Shown: positions 10,047 to 18,741 of the stretch, in pieces
Layout of the letters: each line of letters starts with the position of its first letter
Numbering within the stretch: position 1 is the first letter of the stretch
Assembly (NCBI RefSeq): GCF_900112475.1
Contig: NZ_FOLW01000003.1
Span: forward strand, 216,078-280,077
Direction of reading: 5' to 3'
DNA from: Pragia fontium DSM 5563 = ATCC 49100
GTDB lineage: Bacteria; Pseudomonadota; Gammaproteobacteria; Enterobacterales; Enterobacteriaceae
Length of the DNA stretch: 64,000 nucleotides
Notes under the pieces: generated by a model
What the model saw: only the letters and a program-made list of their open reading frames with translations
Database searches by the model: none
Told to the model about the DNA's origin: nothing
Position numbers and translations under genes: made by a program

Positions 10047-11303
10047 ATGAGCGGCTTAAAACAGGATATCGGCTTAGTTCAAGGAATCGGGTTACTGTCG
10101 ACGTCATTGTTGGGTACCGGGGTTTTTGCCGTTCCAGCACTGGCGGCACAGATAGCGGACTCTGGTAGCCTGTGGGCTTGGCCGCTGCTGATTCTTTTAG
10201 TGTTCCCGATCGCTATTGCTTTCGCTGCATTGGGGCGCCATTTCCCTAATGCTGGCGGTGCCGCGCATTTTGTGAGTCTGGCATTTGGCCCTCATATGGC
10301 CAAGGTCACCGGATGGCTATTTTTATCGGTGATCCCGGTCGGTTTACCGGCAGCATTACAGATAGCTTCTGGTTTCTGGCAGGCGGCGTTTGGCTTGGAT
10401 CAGCTTGGATTACAGCTGGTGCAGCTAGCTACATTACTGACGATCTGGTTTTTGGGCATGCGCAGCGCCGGGTCGAGCGCCAATATTCAGGTGTTGATTG
10501 CTATTCTGATTGTGGCAATGGTGGTGGCTATTTGGTGGAAAGGGGGGATTACGCCTGCAACCATTGACTGGCCAGCGGTACAAACCTTATCGGCAAACTC
10601 GATGTTCAATGCACTGGCGGTGATGTTCTGGTGTTTTGTAGGGCTGGAGGCTTTCGCTCATTTGGCGGCAGAGTTTCGCAATCCTGAACGTGATTTTCCC
10701 CGGGCATTGCTCATTGGTATGTTAGTGGCCGGAGGCGTTTATTGGGGCTGTACCGTTGCGGTGTTAGCATTTCATGCCTACGGTGGTGACATGGCTGCTG
10801 CGGCATCTCTGCCATCGATTGTGGTTCAACTGTTTGGCTCCCATGCTTTGTGGGTCGCCTGCATTATTGGCTATTTAGCCTGTTTTGCCAGTTTGAATAT
10901 CTATACTCAAAGCTTTGCCCGCTTGGTTTGGTCACAAAACTATGAACATCGACCGAAAGCTTGGGTCGCGCAACTTTCCCGCTCTCGTTCTCCACTGAAT
11001 GCGCTGACGTTGGTATTATTGTGCAGCCTGATTGCTTCTCTGGCGGCCTATTATCTGACTTTGCCCCTCGATGCTTTAATTGTTTATGCTAACGGTATTT
11101 TTGTTTTTATCTACCTGCTGTGTATGTTGTCCGGCTGTCGACTGCTCAAGGGGCGTTCGAAAGTTATGGCCTTTATCGGTAGTGGATTATGTATTTTATT
11201 GCTGATTATGATCGGTTGGAAAACGCTGTATGCGATAGGGATGTTTATGGTCTTATGGCTGATTTTGCCTAAAGGAAGAGAACAATCGGTTAAGGCAGAA
11301 TAA
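10047..11303 (+). CDS. yjeH: Methionine/branched-chain amino acid exporter YjeH
   Basis: A 418-aa polytopic inner-membrane protein of the APC superfamily with about 12 hydrophobic segments and little soluble sequence. The N-terminus MSGLKQDIGLVQGIGLLSTS and the unwound first-helix motif GTGVFAVP match E. coli YjeH, which exports L-methionine and branched-chain amino acids. CWCF-like and FKNPERDFPRAL-like loop blocks are also recognisable (here FRNPERDFPRAL). In E. coli yjeH lies near groEL; here it follows hldE by 10 bp, so its location, and perhaps its regulation, differ. Confidence 0.92.
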   Translation: MSGLKQDIGLVQGIGLLSTSLLGTGVFAVPALAAQIADSGSLWAWPLLILLVFPIAIAFAALGRHFPNAGGAAHFVSLAFGPHMAKVTGWLFLSVIPVGLPAALQIASGFWQAAFGLDQLGLQLVQLATLLTIWFLGMRSAGSSANIQVLIAILIVAMVVAIWWKGGITPATIDWPAVQTLSANSMFNALAVMFWCFVGLEAFAHLAAEFRNPERDFPRALLIGMLVAGGVYWGCTVAVLAFHAYGGDMAAAASLPSIVVQLFGSHALWVACIIGYLACFASLNIYTQSFARLVWSQNYEHRPKAWVAQLSRSRSPLNALTLVLLCSLIASLAAYYLTLPLDALIVYANGIFVFIYLLCMLSGCRLLKGRSKVMAFIGSGLCILLLIMIGWKTLYAIGMFMVLWLILPKGREQSVKAE

Positions 11304-11354
11304 TTAACGGAGCAGGTATTTGCTCCGTCGATTCAATTGACGTTGTGGTGCTGA

Positions 11355-11606
11355 CTATTCCTGATTGTTTTTTGCTTCCAGTTCAGTCAAACGTTTTTCC
11401 AGTGCAGTCAATTTCTCACGGGTTCTCAGCAGAACCTGGGTCTGAATATCAAACTCTTCACGGCTAACTACATCGAGTTTAGCCAGTTGGTTTTGCAGCC
11501 CTTGACGGATTTTCTTCTCGACTTCATCGCCCAATTCACGAATGCCTTTAGGCATGGATTCGTGAATCTGTTTAGCTATCTGCTCAATTTTCTTCGGATC
11601 GATCAT
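11355..11606 (-). CDS. ubiK: Ubiquinone biosynthesis accessory factor UbiK
   Basis: An 83-aa acidic and basic, mostly coiled-coil protein, formerly YqiC. UbiK homologues form an elongated complex with UbiJ and assist the soluble Ubi metabolon in ubiquinone synthesis. The sequence [20 protein letters not shown] and the C-terminal heptad block [16 protein letters not shown] match E. coli UbiK. A longer open frame starts 27 bp upstream, but the family start is MIDPKK. It is shorter at the C-terminus than the E. coli protein. It converges with yjeH. A small inverted repeat, CGGAGCA/TGCTCCG, at 11308-11327 lies between them. Confidence 0.93.
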   Translation of the reverse strand: MIDPKKIEQIAKQIHESMPKGIRELGDEVEKKIRQGLQNQLAKLDVVSREEFDIQTQVLLRTREKLTALEKRLTELEAKNNQE

Positions 11607-11759
11607 TCGTCTACCTTTGATGGTTGATGGCATCTGTATTTAGTCCCGTAAAAATGGGAGACAGGCTTTAGTTTATCGTCTGTTGAGTAGAGTATAAACA
11701 TTTGATTACCTTGTGTCTGCGTTGGTGCACATTATCCAATAAAGATTAGCGGCCAAAGA

Positions 11760-11788
11760 TTGCCCCTCATTTTAATAAGCGCTATAGT
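11760..11788 (+). promoter_or_regulatory. Sigma70 promoter for the ribB riboswitch
   Basis: TTGCCC (11760-11765) and TATAGT (11783-11788) are separated by exactly 17 bp. The -10 element ends 6-7 bp before the first bases of the riboswitch, so transcription should start near 11793-11795. Confidence 0.65.
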
Positions 11789-11794
11789 ATTCAG

Positions 11795-11960
11795 GCTTAT
11801 TCTCAGGGCGGGGTGAAAGTCCCCACCGGCGGTAAATCATCAGGTGTAACAGCCAAGTGAAAGCCCGCGAGCGCTTAACTTAGCCAACGCTAGGTTCAAG
11901 GTCAGCAGATCCGGTGTAATTCCGGGGCCGACGGTTATAGTCCGGATGGGAGAGAGTAAC
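11795..11960 (+). ncRNA. FMN riboswitch (RFN element) of ribB
   Basis: This segment follows the conserved RFN element almost base for base as known from the E. coli ribB leader. It starts with the CAGGGCGGGGTGAAAGTCCC block, has CACCGGCGGTAAATC, GCCCGCGAGCGC, GATCCGGTGTAATTCCGGGG and GCCGACGGT, and closes with GGATGGGAGAGAGTAAC. FMN binding folds the aptamer and lowers ribB expression. The following ~110 bp, with a CAGGCG-TTTA-CGCCTG hairpin at 11998-12013 and the GCCCTGATTCTGGTAA stretch, form the expression platform that in E. coli controls termination and ribosome access. The 5' part is also seen as the small RNA SroG in E. coli. Confidence 0.97.
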
Positions 11961-12071
11961 GATAACGGGTCGGGCATTCGCTCGCCTTACGTTATTCAGG
12001 CGTTTACGCCTGCTTCCAAAAGCTGCCCTGATTCTGGTAATCCATTTAAAAAATAAAGAGGTTATTTTACC

Positions 12072-12728
12072 ATGAATCAGACATTACTTTCCGAATTTGG
12101 TACCCCGATTGCTCGCATTGAACTGGCGCTGGACGCTTTACGCAATGGCCGTGGTGTGATGGTACTTGATGATGAAAACCGCGAAAATGAAGGCGACATG
12201 ATTTTTGCCGCTGAAACCATGACCGTTGAGCAAATGGCGCTGACCATTCGTCACGGTAGCGGTATTGTTTGTCTTTGTATCAATGAACAAATGCGTGAGC
12301 AGCTAGCGCTGCCAATGATGGTTCCGGCTAACTCTAGCCGCTACCAAACGGCATTTACCATTAGTATTGAAGCGGCTGAAGGTGTGACGACGGGTGTTTC
12401 AGCATCTGACCGTATTACCACTATTCGTGCTGCCGTTGCTGATGGAGCTACAGAAGCCAGTCTGCATAGCCCAGGGCATATTTTCCCGCTGTGCGCGCGT
12501 GATGGTGGAGTATTAACCCGCCGTGGCCACACTGAAGCTACCATTGATTTAGTCACTTTGGCTGGTTTTAAATCTGCTGGCGTGTTGTGTGAATTAACTA
12601 ACGATGACGGCAGCATGGCCAATGCTCCTCAGGTTATTAAATTTGCTAAGCAACACAATATGCCGGTAGTGACCATTGAAGATCTGGTTGCTTATATCGA
12701 GCTGAAGAACGCTAAGCAAGCTAGCTGA
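12072..12728 (+). CDS. ribB: 3,4-dihydroxy-2-butanone 4-phosphate synthase
   Basis: A 218-aa cytosolic enzyme that converts ribulose 5-phosphate to 3,4-dihydroxy-2-butanone 4-phosphate and formate, a branch of riboflavin synthesis. [16 protein letters not shown] near residue 33 provides acidic metal ligands, and [11 protein letters not shown] near 150 is the second active-site block. It is a stand-alone RibB without a C-terminal GTP cyclohydrolase II domain, and the length matches E. coli (217 aa). It is preceded by an AAAGAGG Shine-Dalgarno sequence inside the riboswitch platform. Confidence 0.98.
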   Translation: MNQTLLSEFGTPIARIELALDALRNGRGVMVLDDENRENEGDMIFAAETMTVEQMALTIRHGSGIVCLCINEQMREQLALPMMVPANSSRYQTAFTISIEAAEGVTTGVSASDRITTIRAAVADGATEASLHSPGHIFPLCARDGGVLTRRGHTEATIDLVTLAGFKSAGVLCELTNDDGSMANAPQVIKFAKQHNMPVVTIEDLVAYIELKNAKQAS

Positions 12729-12743
12729 TAGTTGGGAATAAAA

Positions 12744-12988
12744 AGAAGCCGCTAATGCGGCTTCCGATAAAGTCATTTAATTTGACTGCAGTGAATATTT
12801 CGTCCGTAAACAGAACGTAGGAATATTTACATTGTTTCACGGACGAGAGGGATGTTTTTGAGTTCTGTGGGCGTCAGGCCTACGATTCTTAGGGGCGCTT
12901 CGGCAGCTAAAGCTGCTACGACCCCAACAGAATCCTCTCCTTCCGTTTACGTTTTATCAGCAATCAGAGAAGCCGCTAATGCGGCTTC
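12744..12988. repeat. Duplicated terminator hairpin flanking a 203-bp insert
   Basis: The 21-bp sequence AGAAGCCGC-TAAT-GCGGCTTC, itself a perfect hairpin, occurs as a direct repeat at 12744-12764 and 12968-12988. The left copy keeps only the A-run and the right copy only the T-run of what looks like one bidirectional ribB/zupT terminator. The insert between them carries a 34-bp hairpin core (12892-12925) homologous to the tandem repeat at the window start, and an inverted pair CGTCCGTAAAC / GTTTCACGGACG. This fits a mobile element that duplicated its target. Two separately evolved terminators are the alternative. The right copy should stop ribB transcripts and the left copy zupT transcripts. 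Confidence 0.7.
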
Positions 12989-13003
12989 TTTTTTATCGGT
13001 TAA

Positions 13004-13771
13004 CTAGCCCACTGTCCAAATCTGCAATAGCATCAAGCTGAGTCCCATCACCGACATACCGCAAAGAATACCGTAGCTAGGGTTATTATGTGGATCAATC
13101 TCTTTGGCTAATGGCATAAGCTCGTCAACGGATAAGGCAACCATAATTCCTGCAACGGCGGACATAATTGAGGCCATTATTACTGGGGAAACGTTCGGAC
13201 CCAGCAGTAGGAAAGCAAACAGGCCTCCGGCAATTTCTGCCATTCCGGATAAACCAGCCCACAACAGAGCAGCACGTTTGGAACCGGTGGCTGCATACAC
13301 AGGACCAGCAACCGCTAATCCTTCTGGAATATTATGTATGGCTACGGCAAGGGCGATACCCAGACCGAGTTCCCAGTTGGTACTGGCGGTAACAAAAGTA
13401 GCAATGCCCTCAGGGAAGTTATGTAGGCTGATACCCAGCGTCAACAAAATAGCCGTTCGCTTCAGGTTTCTTGGTGCTTTCTGTCCTGGCATCAGATCGT
13501 GGGCATGCTGATGTGGCAGCAGACGATCCAGCAGAAAATAGCCCAGCAGCCCGGCAATAAACATGCTGTAGCCCAGTACTGGGGACATTCCCGGCGTATT
13601 CAGCGAGGCGGGAAGCATTTCCATCAGGGATATCAGCAGCATAATTCCGGCAGCGAAGCCGAGGGCGAAGGCCAGAACGCGATTGGAGGGCTTTTGGCCA
13701 ATGATGCCCAAGAATGCGCCGATAAATGTCGAGCCGCCAGCAAGTATAGTAAGAATAAGTGGAACCGACAT
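13004..13771 (-). CDS. zupT: Zinc transporter ZupT (ZIP family)
   Basis: A 255-aa inner-membrane ZIP-family importer with about eight hydrophobic segments. E. coli ZupT takes up Zn(II) and also Fe(II), Mn(II) and Co(II). The metal-site helices are clear: [10 protein letters not shown] near residue 118 and [11 protein letters not shown] near residue 145. [13 protein letters not shown] and the closing [19 protein letters not shown] match E. coli ZupT, which is also close to this length. A perfect 17-bp Fur-like palindrome lies 21 bp upstream of the start. Confidence 0.96.
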   Translation of the reverse strand: MSVPLILTILAGGSTFIGAFLGIIGQKPSNRVLAFALGFAAGIMLLISLMEMLPASLNTPGMSPVLGYSMFIAGLLGYFLLDRLLPHQHAHDLMPGQKAPRNLKRTAILLTLGISLHNFPEGIATFVTASTNWELGLGIALAVAIHNIPEGLAVAGPVYAATGSKRAALLWAGLSGMAEIAGGLFAFLLLGPNVSPVIMASIMSAVAGIMVALSVDELMPLAKEIDPHNNPSYGILCGMSVMGLSLMLLQIWTVG

Positions 13772-14088
13772 AAAACTTCTATCACCTCTATATGATAATT
13801 ATTATCATTTGCCGATAATAACAAACTCTGTAAAAATAACGAATATATCGCAACAATTTATTTGATAGGCAAGACAAATTACCGATTATTCAGTTTTTTT
13901 GACGATCTCTATCATGGTTATCTTCTGTTAAATTGCTGAATAAGGATTAACATATATTTCACTGTTTGGTTAGATTTATCTACCAGAATAATCCATCAAT
14001 GTTAATTATTGTCTTATCCTGATGTTGTAAGGAGACAGGTAACAGCTTGATGTATCGAATAACATGAGCAGAAAGCAGAGGAATTATC
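13772..14088. other. Divergent zupT-ygiD intergenic region
   Basis: This AT-rich stretch holds the upstream regions of both genes. Apart from the Fur-like palindrome near zupT and a GAGGAATT-type ribosome site before ygiD, I see no gene, RNA or repeat. Confidence 0.5.
13792..13808. promoter_or_regulatory. Fur-like operator upstream of zupT
   Basis: ATGATAATTATTATCAT is a perfect palindrome around its central T and fits the GATAAT-x-ATTATC arrangement of Fur boxes. It starts 21 bp before the zupT start codon, a position suited to repression. Regulation by Fur is inferred from the motif alone. Confidence 0.55.
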
Positions 14089-14871
14089 ATGAACAATAGT
14101 TTAATGCCAGCCCTGTTTCTGGGACATGGTAGCCCAATGAACGTGTTGGAGGAAAATGTCTACACTCAAACATGGCGTCAGCTTGGCGCGACATTGCCTA
14201 AACCAAAAGCTATTCTCGCGATTTCAGCACACTGGTATACCCGAGGTACCGCAGTAACGGCAATGAGCCAGCCAAAAACTATTCATGACTTTGGCGGTTT
14301 TCCTCAAGCGCTGTTTGACACGCAATATCCGGCACCGGGTTCGCCAGCGTTAGCTGAGCGGGTTCAGCAGCTATTAGCGCCAGTAGCCGTAATGTCTGAT
14401 AGCACTGAATGGGGATTAGATCACGGTACCTGGGGCGTGCTGATTAAGATGTACCCTGATGCTGACATCCCAGTGGTACAACTCAGCATTGACGGCACGC
14501 AGTCGGCGGAATATCACTATCAGTTGGGTAAAAAATTGGCTGAATTACGCCGTGAAGGCGTGATGATCGTGGGCAGCGGCAATGTGGTGCATAACCTGCG
14601 TATGGTTAAATGGCAGGGGGATCCGCAACCTTATGACTGGGCACTGCGTTTCGATGCCTTTGTACGGGATAACCTAAACGATGATAGTGATGATCATCCG
14701 CTGGTTAATTTTATGCAGCATTCTGATGCCGCCTTGTCTTGTCCAACGCCTGAGCACTATTTACCTCTGCTGTATATTTTAGGCGCTAAGCAACCGAGTG
14801 AGTCTATCACCATTCCGGTAGATGGCATTGAAATGGCGTCATTAAGTATGTTGTCGGTGCAGATAGGGTGA
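14089..14871 (+). CDS. ygiD: Extradiol dioxygenase YgiD (DODA family)
   Basis: A 260-aa cytosolic member of the LigB/DODA class III extradiol dioxygenases. E. coli YgiD cleaves L-DOPA at the 4,5 bond in vitro; the natural substrate is unclear. Candidate metal-binding histidines are seen in FLGHGSPMN (about residue 13), SAHWYTRG (about 47), GLDHGTWGVL (about 110) and SGNVVHNLR (about 168). The length matches E. coli (262 aa). It stands alone, with its own terminator downstream. The next gene converges on it. Confidence 0.92.
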   Translation: MNNSLMPALFLGHGSPMNVLEENVYTQTWRQLGATLPKPKAILAISAHWYTRGTAVTAMSQPKTIHDFGGFPQALFDTQYPAPGSPALAERVQQLLAPVAVMSDSTEWGLDHGTWGVLIKMYPDADIPVVQLSIDGTQSAEYHYQLGKKLAELRREGVMIVGSGNVVHNLRMVKWQGDPQPYDWALRFDAFVRDNLNDDSDDHPLVNFMQHSDAALSCPTPEHYLPLLYILGAKQPSESITIPVDGIEMASLSMLSVQIG

Positions 14872-14896
14872 TGGATAACAGAATTACAGATAAAAA

Positions 14897-14920
14897 AACG
14901 CCCTGATATTTCAGGGCGTT
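14897..14920. terminator. Bidirectional terminator, ygiD/ygiC
   Basis: The stem AACGCCCTGA / TCAGGGCGTT has a 4-nt loop. It is preceded by an A-run and followed by TTTT, so it can act on both strands between the converging genes ygiD and ygiC. Confidence 0.85.
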
Positions 14921-14934
14921 TTTATTCGTTAGAA

Positions 14935-16095
14935 TTAATCTAAAATAATATGCGGATAATAACGGGAAAGATCCTGAGTAATTAAGCTCCGATCTTCACG
15001 CAGGCCGATGCCGCAAGGTTCATCATTTACCAGCCAGCTGCCAATTAGCGTATAGCTATCATTGAAGCGCGGTAAGTGATGGAACTGCTGAATAATCATA
15101 CCTTCTTCGCCATAAGGGCCGTCAACCTTACACACTTCTTTGCCGTTTTCGATAATCTGAATATTGGCACCTTCCCGCGAGAACAGCGGTTTAGTGACAT
15201 AATGAGACAGCTCAGGATGTGCTTCACCGGAAAAATAAGCCGGCAGCAGGTTGGGATGATTAGGGAACATTTCCCACAGCAGAGGTAATAGTGCCTTGTT
15301 GGAAATAATGCTTTTCCATGCAGGTTCTAACCAGCGTACACCGGCATCTGCCAGCTTGGTGGAGAACACTTCACGGAACATAAACTCCCAAGGATACAGC
15401 TTAAACAGATTGCTGATCACTTGATCCTGAGGATCGGTAAACTGGCCTCTTTCTCCCAGACCAATTTCTTCAATATACAGAAACTCATTGGCCAGACCGG
15501 CTTCGTTAGCGCAATCTTGCAGATACTGGACAGTGCCACGGTCTTCTTCGGTATCTTCACAGCAGGCGAAATGCAGCAGGTTAAAACCGTGCAGGGCTTT
15601 TAGCTCGCTGAAACGCTCAATCAGCTTATCCTGCAGGCTGTTGAACTGGTCGGCATCGTGACGCAATTTACCGGCGTTAACCTGATCTTCCAGCCACATC
15701 CACTGGAAAAATGCGGTTTCATACAGAGAGGTTGGCGTATCAGCATTATTTTCCAGCAGCTTGGCCGGACTCTTGCCATCGTAGGCTAAATCGAGGCGAG
15801 AATAGAGTGACGGTTGTTGAGTGGTCCATGAATTGCGTACGAACTCCCAGCAATGGCGGGGAATCTGAAACTTGGTTAACAGCTCTTCGCTATTAACGAC
15901 TCTCTCCACCACCTGTAAGCACATTTGATGTAGCTCGGCGGTGGTGTTTTCCAGCTCTTCAATCTGGGCTAAGGTAAATTGGTAATAGGCATCTTCACAC
16001 CAGTACGGTTCACCGTACATGGTGTGGAAGTTAAAACCATATTCTGTAGCCACTTCGCGCCAGTTCGGGCGCTCAGCAATGGTTTGACGAATCAT
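14935..16095 (-). CDS. ygiC: Glutathionylspermidine synthase-like ATP-grasp protein YgiC
   Basis: A 386-aa cytosolic protein of the glutathionylspermidine synthase C-terminal-like family (ATP-grasp fold). It corresponds to the synthetase half of E. coli Gss without the amidase half. [25 protein letters not shown], read in parts near residues 255-280, and [11 protein letters not shown] near 312 are typical nucleotide-binding blocks, followed by [17 protein letters not shown] close to the C-terminus. E. coli YgiC matches in length and neighbour. The true substrate is not known. It starts 12 bp after the stop of ygiB, which indicates one operon. Confidence 0.92.
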   Translation of the reverse strand: MIRQTIAERPNWREVATEYGFNFHTMYGEPYWCEDAYYQFTLAQIEELENTTAELHQMCLQVVERVVNSEELLTKFQIPRHCWEFVRNSWTTQQPSLYSRLDLAYDGKSPAKLLENNADTPTSLYETAFFQWMWLEDQVNAGKLRHDADQFNSLQDKLIERFSELKALHGFNLLHFACCEDTEEDRGTVQYLQDCANEAGLANEFLYIEEIGLGERGQFTDPQDQVISNLFKLYPWEFMFREVFSTKLADAGVRWLEPAWKSIISNKALLPLLWEMFPNHPNLLPAYFSGEAHPELSHYVTKPLFSREGANIQIIENGKEVCKVDGPYGEEGMIIQQFHHLPRFNDSYTLIGSWLVNDEPCGIGLREDRSLITQDLSRYYPHIILD

Positions 16096-16107
16096 TAAAA
16101 GTTAACC

Positions 16108-16785
16108 TTAACCGCCAAATGAACGGCCTTTGCTCGATGTTGATGAGTTATTCGTTGAGCTGCTGCTGCGTGACATGGCATTTTGCTTGGCTACCGACTC
16201 ACCAAAGCCGCCGCGGGTAATGGTTTTGGTGGTGGCTGGTTTAGGTGCAAGGGCGCTCTTGTCTACTTTCATGGTTCTGCCTGTGGTGGCATTACCGTAA
16301 TTACGGCCGGTAGAATCAACGAATTTACCGTTAGCCGGGCTGCTGGCAGACTTAGAGGTAAACAGAGGAGATTGACCGTAACCGCCACCCATCATGCGAC
16401 CCATCATGTAACCGGCCATTAAAGGCATCCACATGCTACCGCTTTGCTGAGGTTCAGCAGACATGCCTGCTTGTGCTGGCGCTGGTGCTTGAGTACATTG
16501 AGACTCGCCAAATTCAGCGACGCAATCTTCTTTGGTGGCATATTTAGGCGCAGTTTTAACCGCTTCTTCCAGAGCCTGATTATAAGCAATAGTACACTGG
16601 TCACCCATCGCCGGATTACTTTGTTTACATTCGTCCGCATTGGCGAAAAGAGATACGCTTTCGTCCGCTTGTTCGCAGCCTGACAGCATAAATACGGCAC
16701 TTACCGCCAACGCCACAGGCGCCAGGCGATAGGTACGAAATGATTTGCGGAAAGAGTCACGGTTTATTTGTTTAGTGCGCTTCAT
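16108..16785 (-). CDS. ygiB: DUF1190 lipoprotein-like YgiB
   Basis: A 225-aa DUF1190 protein. The N-terminal [20 protein letters not shown] is followed by a hydrophobic stretch and the sequence VFMLSGCEQ, a lipobox-like Cys, so it may be lipid-anchored in the envelope. The middle contains [20 protein letters not shown], and the C-terminal quarter is a low-complexity Ser/Thr/Asn/Gly tail ending in SFGG. All these features match E. coli YgiB (223 aa). It forms an operon with ygiC. In E. coli this pair is downstream of tolC in the mar/sox/rob-responsive tolC operon; here a terminator separates them from tolC. Confidence 0.92.
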   Translation of the reverse strand: MKRTKQINRDSFRKSFRTYRLAPVALAVSAVFMLSGCEQADESVSLFANADECKQSNPAMGDQCTIAYNQALEEAVKTAPKYATKEDCVAEFGESQCTQAPAPAQAGMSAEPQQSGSMWMPLMAGYMMGRMMGGGYGQSPLFTSKSASSPANGKFVDSTGRNYGNATTGRTMKVDKSALAPKPATTKTITRGGFGESVAKQNAMSRSSSSTNNSSTSSKGRSFGG

Positions 16786-17155
16786 TATTTATCAGTCCCA
16801 GAGTTAAATTCAAGATACCTACGCTGCATCGTCCTGCGTTTTGGAAAAAAGAACATGTGTGCATGTTGGTAATAAAAAATTGGCTGTACATGCACGGGTG
16901 ATTGTCCGTTTCAGGCAGGACAAGGCAGGGAAATTCCCTTTTAATAAACTACCGTTAGAATAGGCGAAATTAGAAACAAATTAAAGTAAAGAGACGCAGT
17001 TTCAACGGAATTGATTTCTGAGGTAGGGCAAAGTGTGCGCTGACTCTCGGTTTTGTTCCTGGTAGCCTGATGCTAGCGCTTAAAAATAAGCCCCTGAACG
17101 TTTGAAGTTCAGGGGCTATATGGACCAAACCAATCGGTTTTTTCAGCTCAAGGGA
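16786..17155. other. tolC-ygiB gap
   Basis: This 370-bp gap lies between tolC and ygiB on the minus strand. It contains the tolC terminator hairpin near its right end and probably a ygiB promoter. No open frame resembling the E. coli ygiA overlap or any other gene could be supported. Confidence 0.5.
17089..17117 (-). terminator. tolC terminator
   Basis: An 11-bp stem AGCCCCTGAAC / GTTCAGGGGCT with a 7-nt loop is followed on the minus strand by TTATTTTTAA. It lies about 40 bp after the tolC stop codon and should separate tolC from ygiB. Confidence 0.8.
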
Positions 17156-18505
17156 TTAATTGGTTTTAATCACCGGAATGGTAGTAACGGGTTTACCTAA
17201 AGAGCCGTTCAATTTGGTCAGATCGTTTTCATTCAGCGTACCTAAAGCATATTGAATGTTTAACTGATTAATCAGGTAATCATAACGTGCATTAGAGAGT
17301 TGCTGCTTGGCATTGTACAGGGTGGTTGTGGCGTTCAAGACGTCAACAATGGTACGAGTACCAACATCATAACCAGCCTGAGTCGCTTCCAGAGAGCTTT
17401 GCGCAGAAACGACGCTTTGTTGGTAAGCTTTCACTGAACTGATAGAAGCCGACACGTTATTGTAGGAAGAGCGTACGATTTGCACTACTGAGCGATGAGC
17501 CGCTTCCAGTGCTTCGCTAGCGCCGACATAGTTATACTGTGCCTGCTTAACGCGGGAGTTAGTTTGACCACCGCTAAACAATGGGAAACTTAACGTGACG
17601 CCTGCCGTGGTGCTACCACCGGTTGTAGTATCCGGTCCCATAGTACTTGTACCGCGGTAGTCAGTATTGGATAAACCGGTAGAGGCAGTCAGTGCAACCG
17701 TCGGCATATGACCGGTTTGCTGTAGCTTGATTTGATCGCGGGACAGATCTTGAGAAAGTCGGGCGGTCAACAGATTAAGGTTACGGCTCTCAGCTTCTTT
17801 TAGCAGGCTATTAACGTCATTAGGACGTTTAGTGCTGAAACGAGCGGTATCCAGTGAACTCAGCTCTGGATAGAACATACCGGAAATTTGACGCAGCACT
17901 TCCAGCGCGTTTTCCAGATTGTTGCGGGCGGTCACTTCGTTGGCCAGTGTTTGGTCATACTGTGCTTGGGCGTTCTGCACGTCAGTAATGGCTACCAGAC
18001 CGACATTAAAACGTTGACGAGCCTGATCCAACTGACGATAAAGGGCATCTTTCTGTGCTTCAGTTGTCGATAGGGTATCCAGACTACGCAAAACGTTGAA
18101 ATAAGCGGTTGCAGTATCCAGAATCAGCTTTTGCTGCTGAGCTTGATAAGATACATCCTGTACGCCAGCCTGCTTCTCAGTAATGTTCAACTGACGCCAT
18201 AATGACATATCAAAAATGGTTTGGCTTAGTTGCAAACTACCATTACCGACATCACTTTGGTTGCCGCTGTTGTCACGATAGCCGCGATTGATATTATAAC
18301 CGGCGTTTAAGCCCAACTGAGGAAGCAGAGCTCCGCGCGACTCACTAATTTTTTCATAGGCTGCATCACGGTCAGACTGAACCTTACGTAAGTCAGGGTT
18401 ATTGCTTTTAGCCTGTTGGTATACTTGTACCAAGCTGTCAGCGTAGCTTAATGAACTTAAGCCACCCAAGCTAAGACCAATAATCAAAGGAAGCAGTTTC
18501 TTCAT
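17156..18505 (-). CDS. tolC: Outer-membrane channel protein TolC
   Basis: A 449-aa outer-membrane efflux duct that forms a trimeric beta-barrel plus alpha-helical tunnel and serves tripartite pumps and type I secretion. It has a signal peptide at 1-23 (MKKLLPLIIG to SYADS). The two repeated outer-membrane-efflux-protein halves (about 25-230 and 240-430) each have long coiled helices, and QVYQQAKSNNPDLR opens the mature protein. It is shorter than E. coli TolC (about 493 aa) because the dispensable C-terminal tail is missing. The chosen ATG has AAGGAT 8 nt upstream. An extended frame to 18577 lacks a signal-peptide-like start. The YbhG-F-S-R pump in this window is a possible partner. Confidence 0.96.
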   Translation of the reverse strand: MKKLLPLIIGLSLGGLSSLSYADSLVQVYQQAKSNNPDLRKVQSDRDAAYEKISESRGALLPQLGLNAGYNINRGYRDNSGNQSDVGNGSLQLSQTIFDMSLWRQLNITEKQAGVQDVSYQAQQQKLILDTATAYFNVLRSLDTLSTTEAQKDALYRQLDQARQRFNVGLVAITDVQNAQAQYDQTLANEVTARNNLENALEVLRQISGMFYPELSSLDTARFSTKRPNDVNSLLKEAESRNLNLLTARLSQDLSRDQIKLQQTGHMPTVALTASTGLSNTDYRGTSTMGPDTTTGGSTTAGVTLSFPLFSGGQTNSRVKQAQYNYVGASEALEAAHRSVVQIVRSSYNNVSASISSVKAYQQSVVSAQSSLEATQAGYDVGTRTIVDVLNATTTLYNAKQQLSNARYDYLINQLNIQYALGTLNENDLTKLNGSLGKPVTTIPVIKTN

Positions 18506-18741
18506 GGGCGATCCTTGTTGTACAGCAATAATGTTGTTTTGACTGATTGTTACTGTCAGAAATAAATATAGTGACAAATTCTACCAGAGTATCTCTGATA
18601 ATAAAGGTAGCTTTATGTGCCATCATACTATTATTTACAGAATTTTTACGCGTTTTGGGCATTTATTGGTTGAAGTCAACGTATCTACCCAATCAAGATA
18701 GGCACTATCAAACCATTTATCGACTTAAAGAGAAAGAAATA

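Noticed and set aside
12765-12967. Possible small protein gene between ribB and zupT
   Set aside because: No frame of useful length with a start and ribosome site; the content is better explained by the hairpin element.
17156-18577. Longer TolC start at 18577
   Set aside because: The extra residues would bury the signal peptide; the ATG at 18505 has a good ribosome site.
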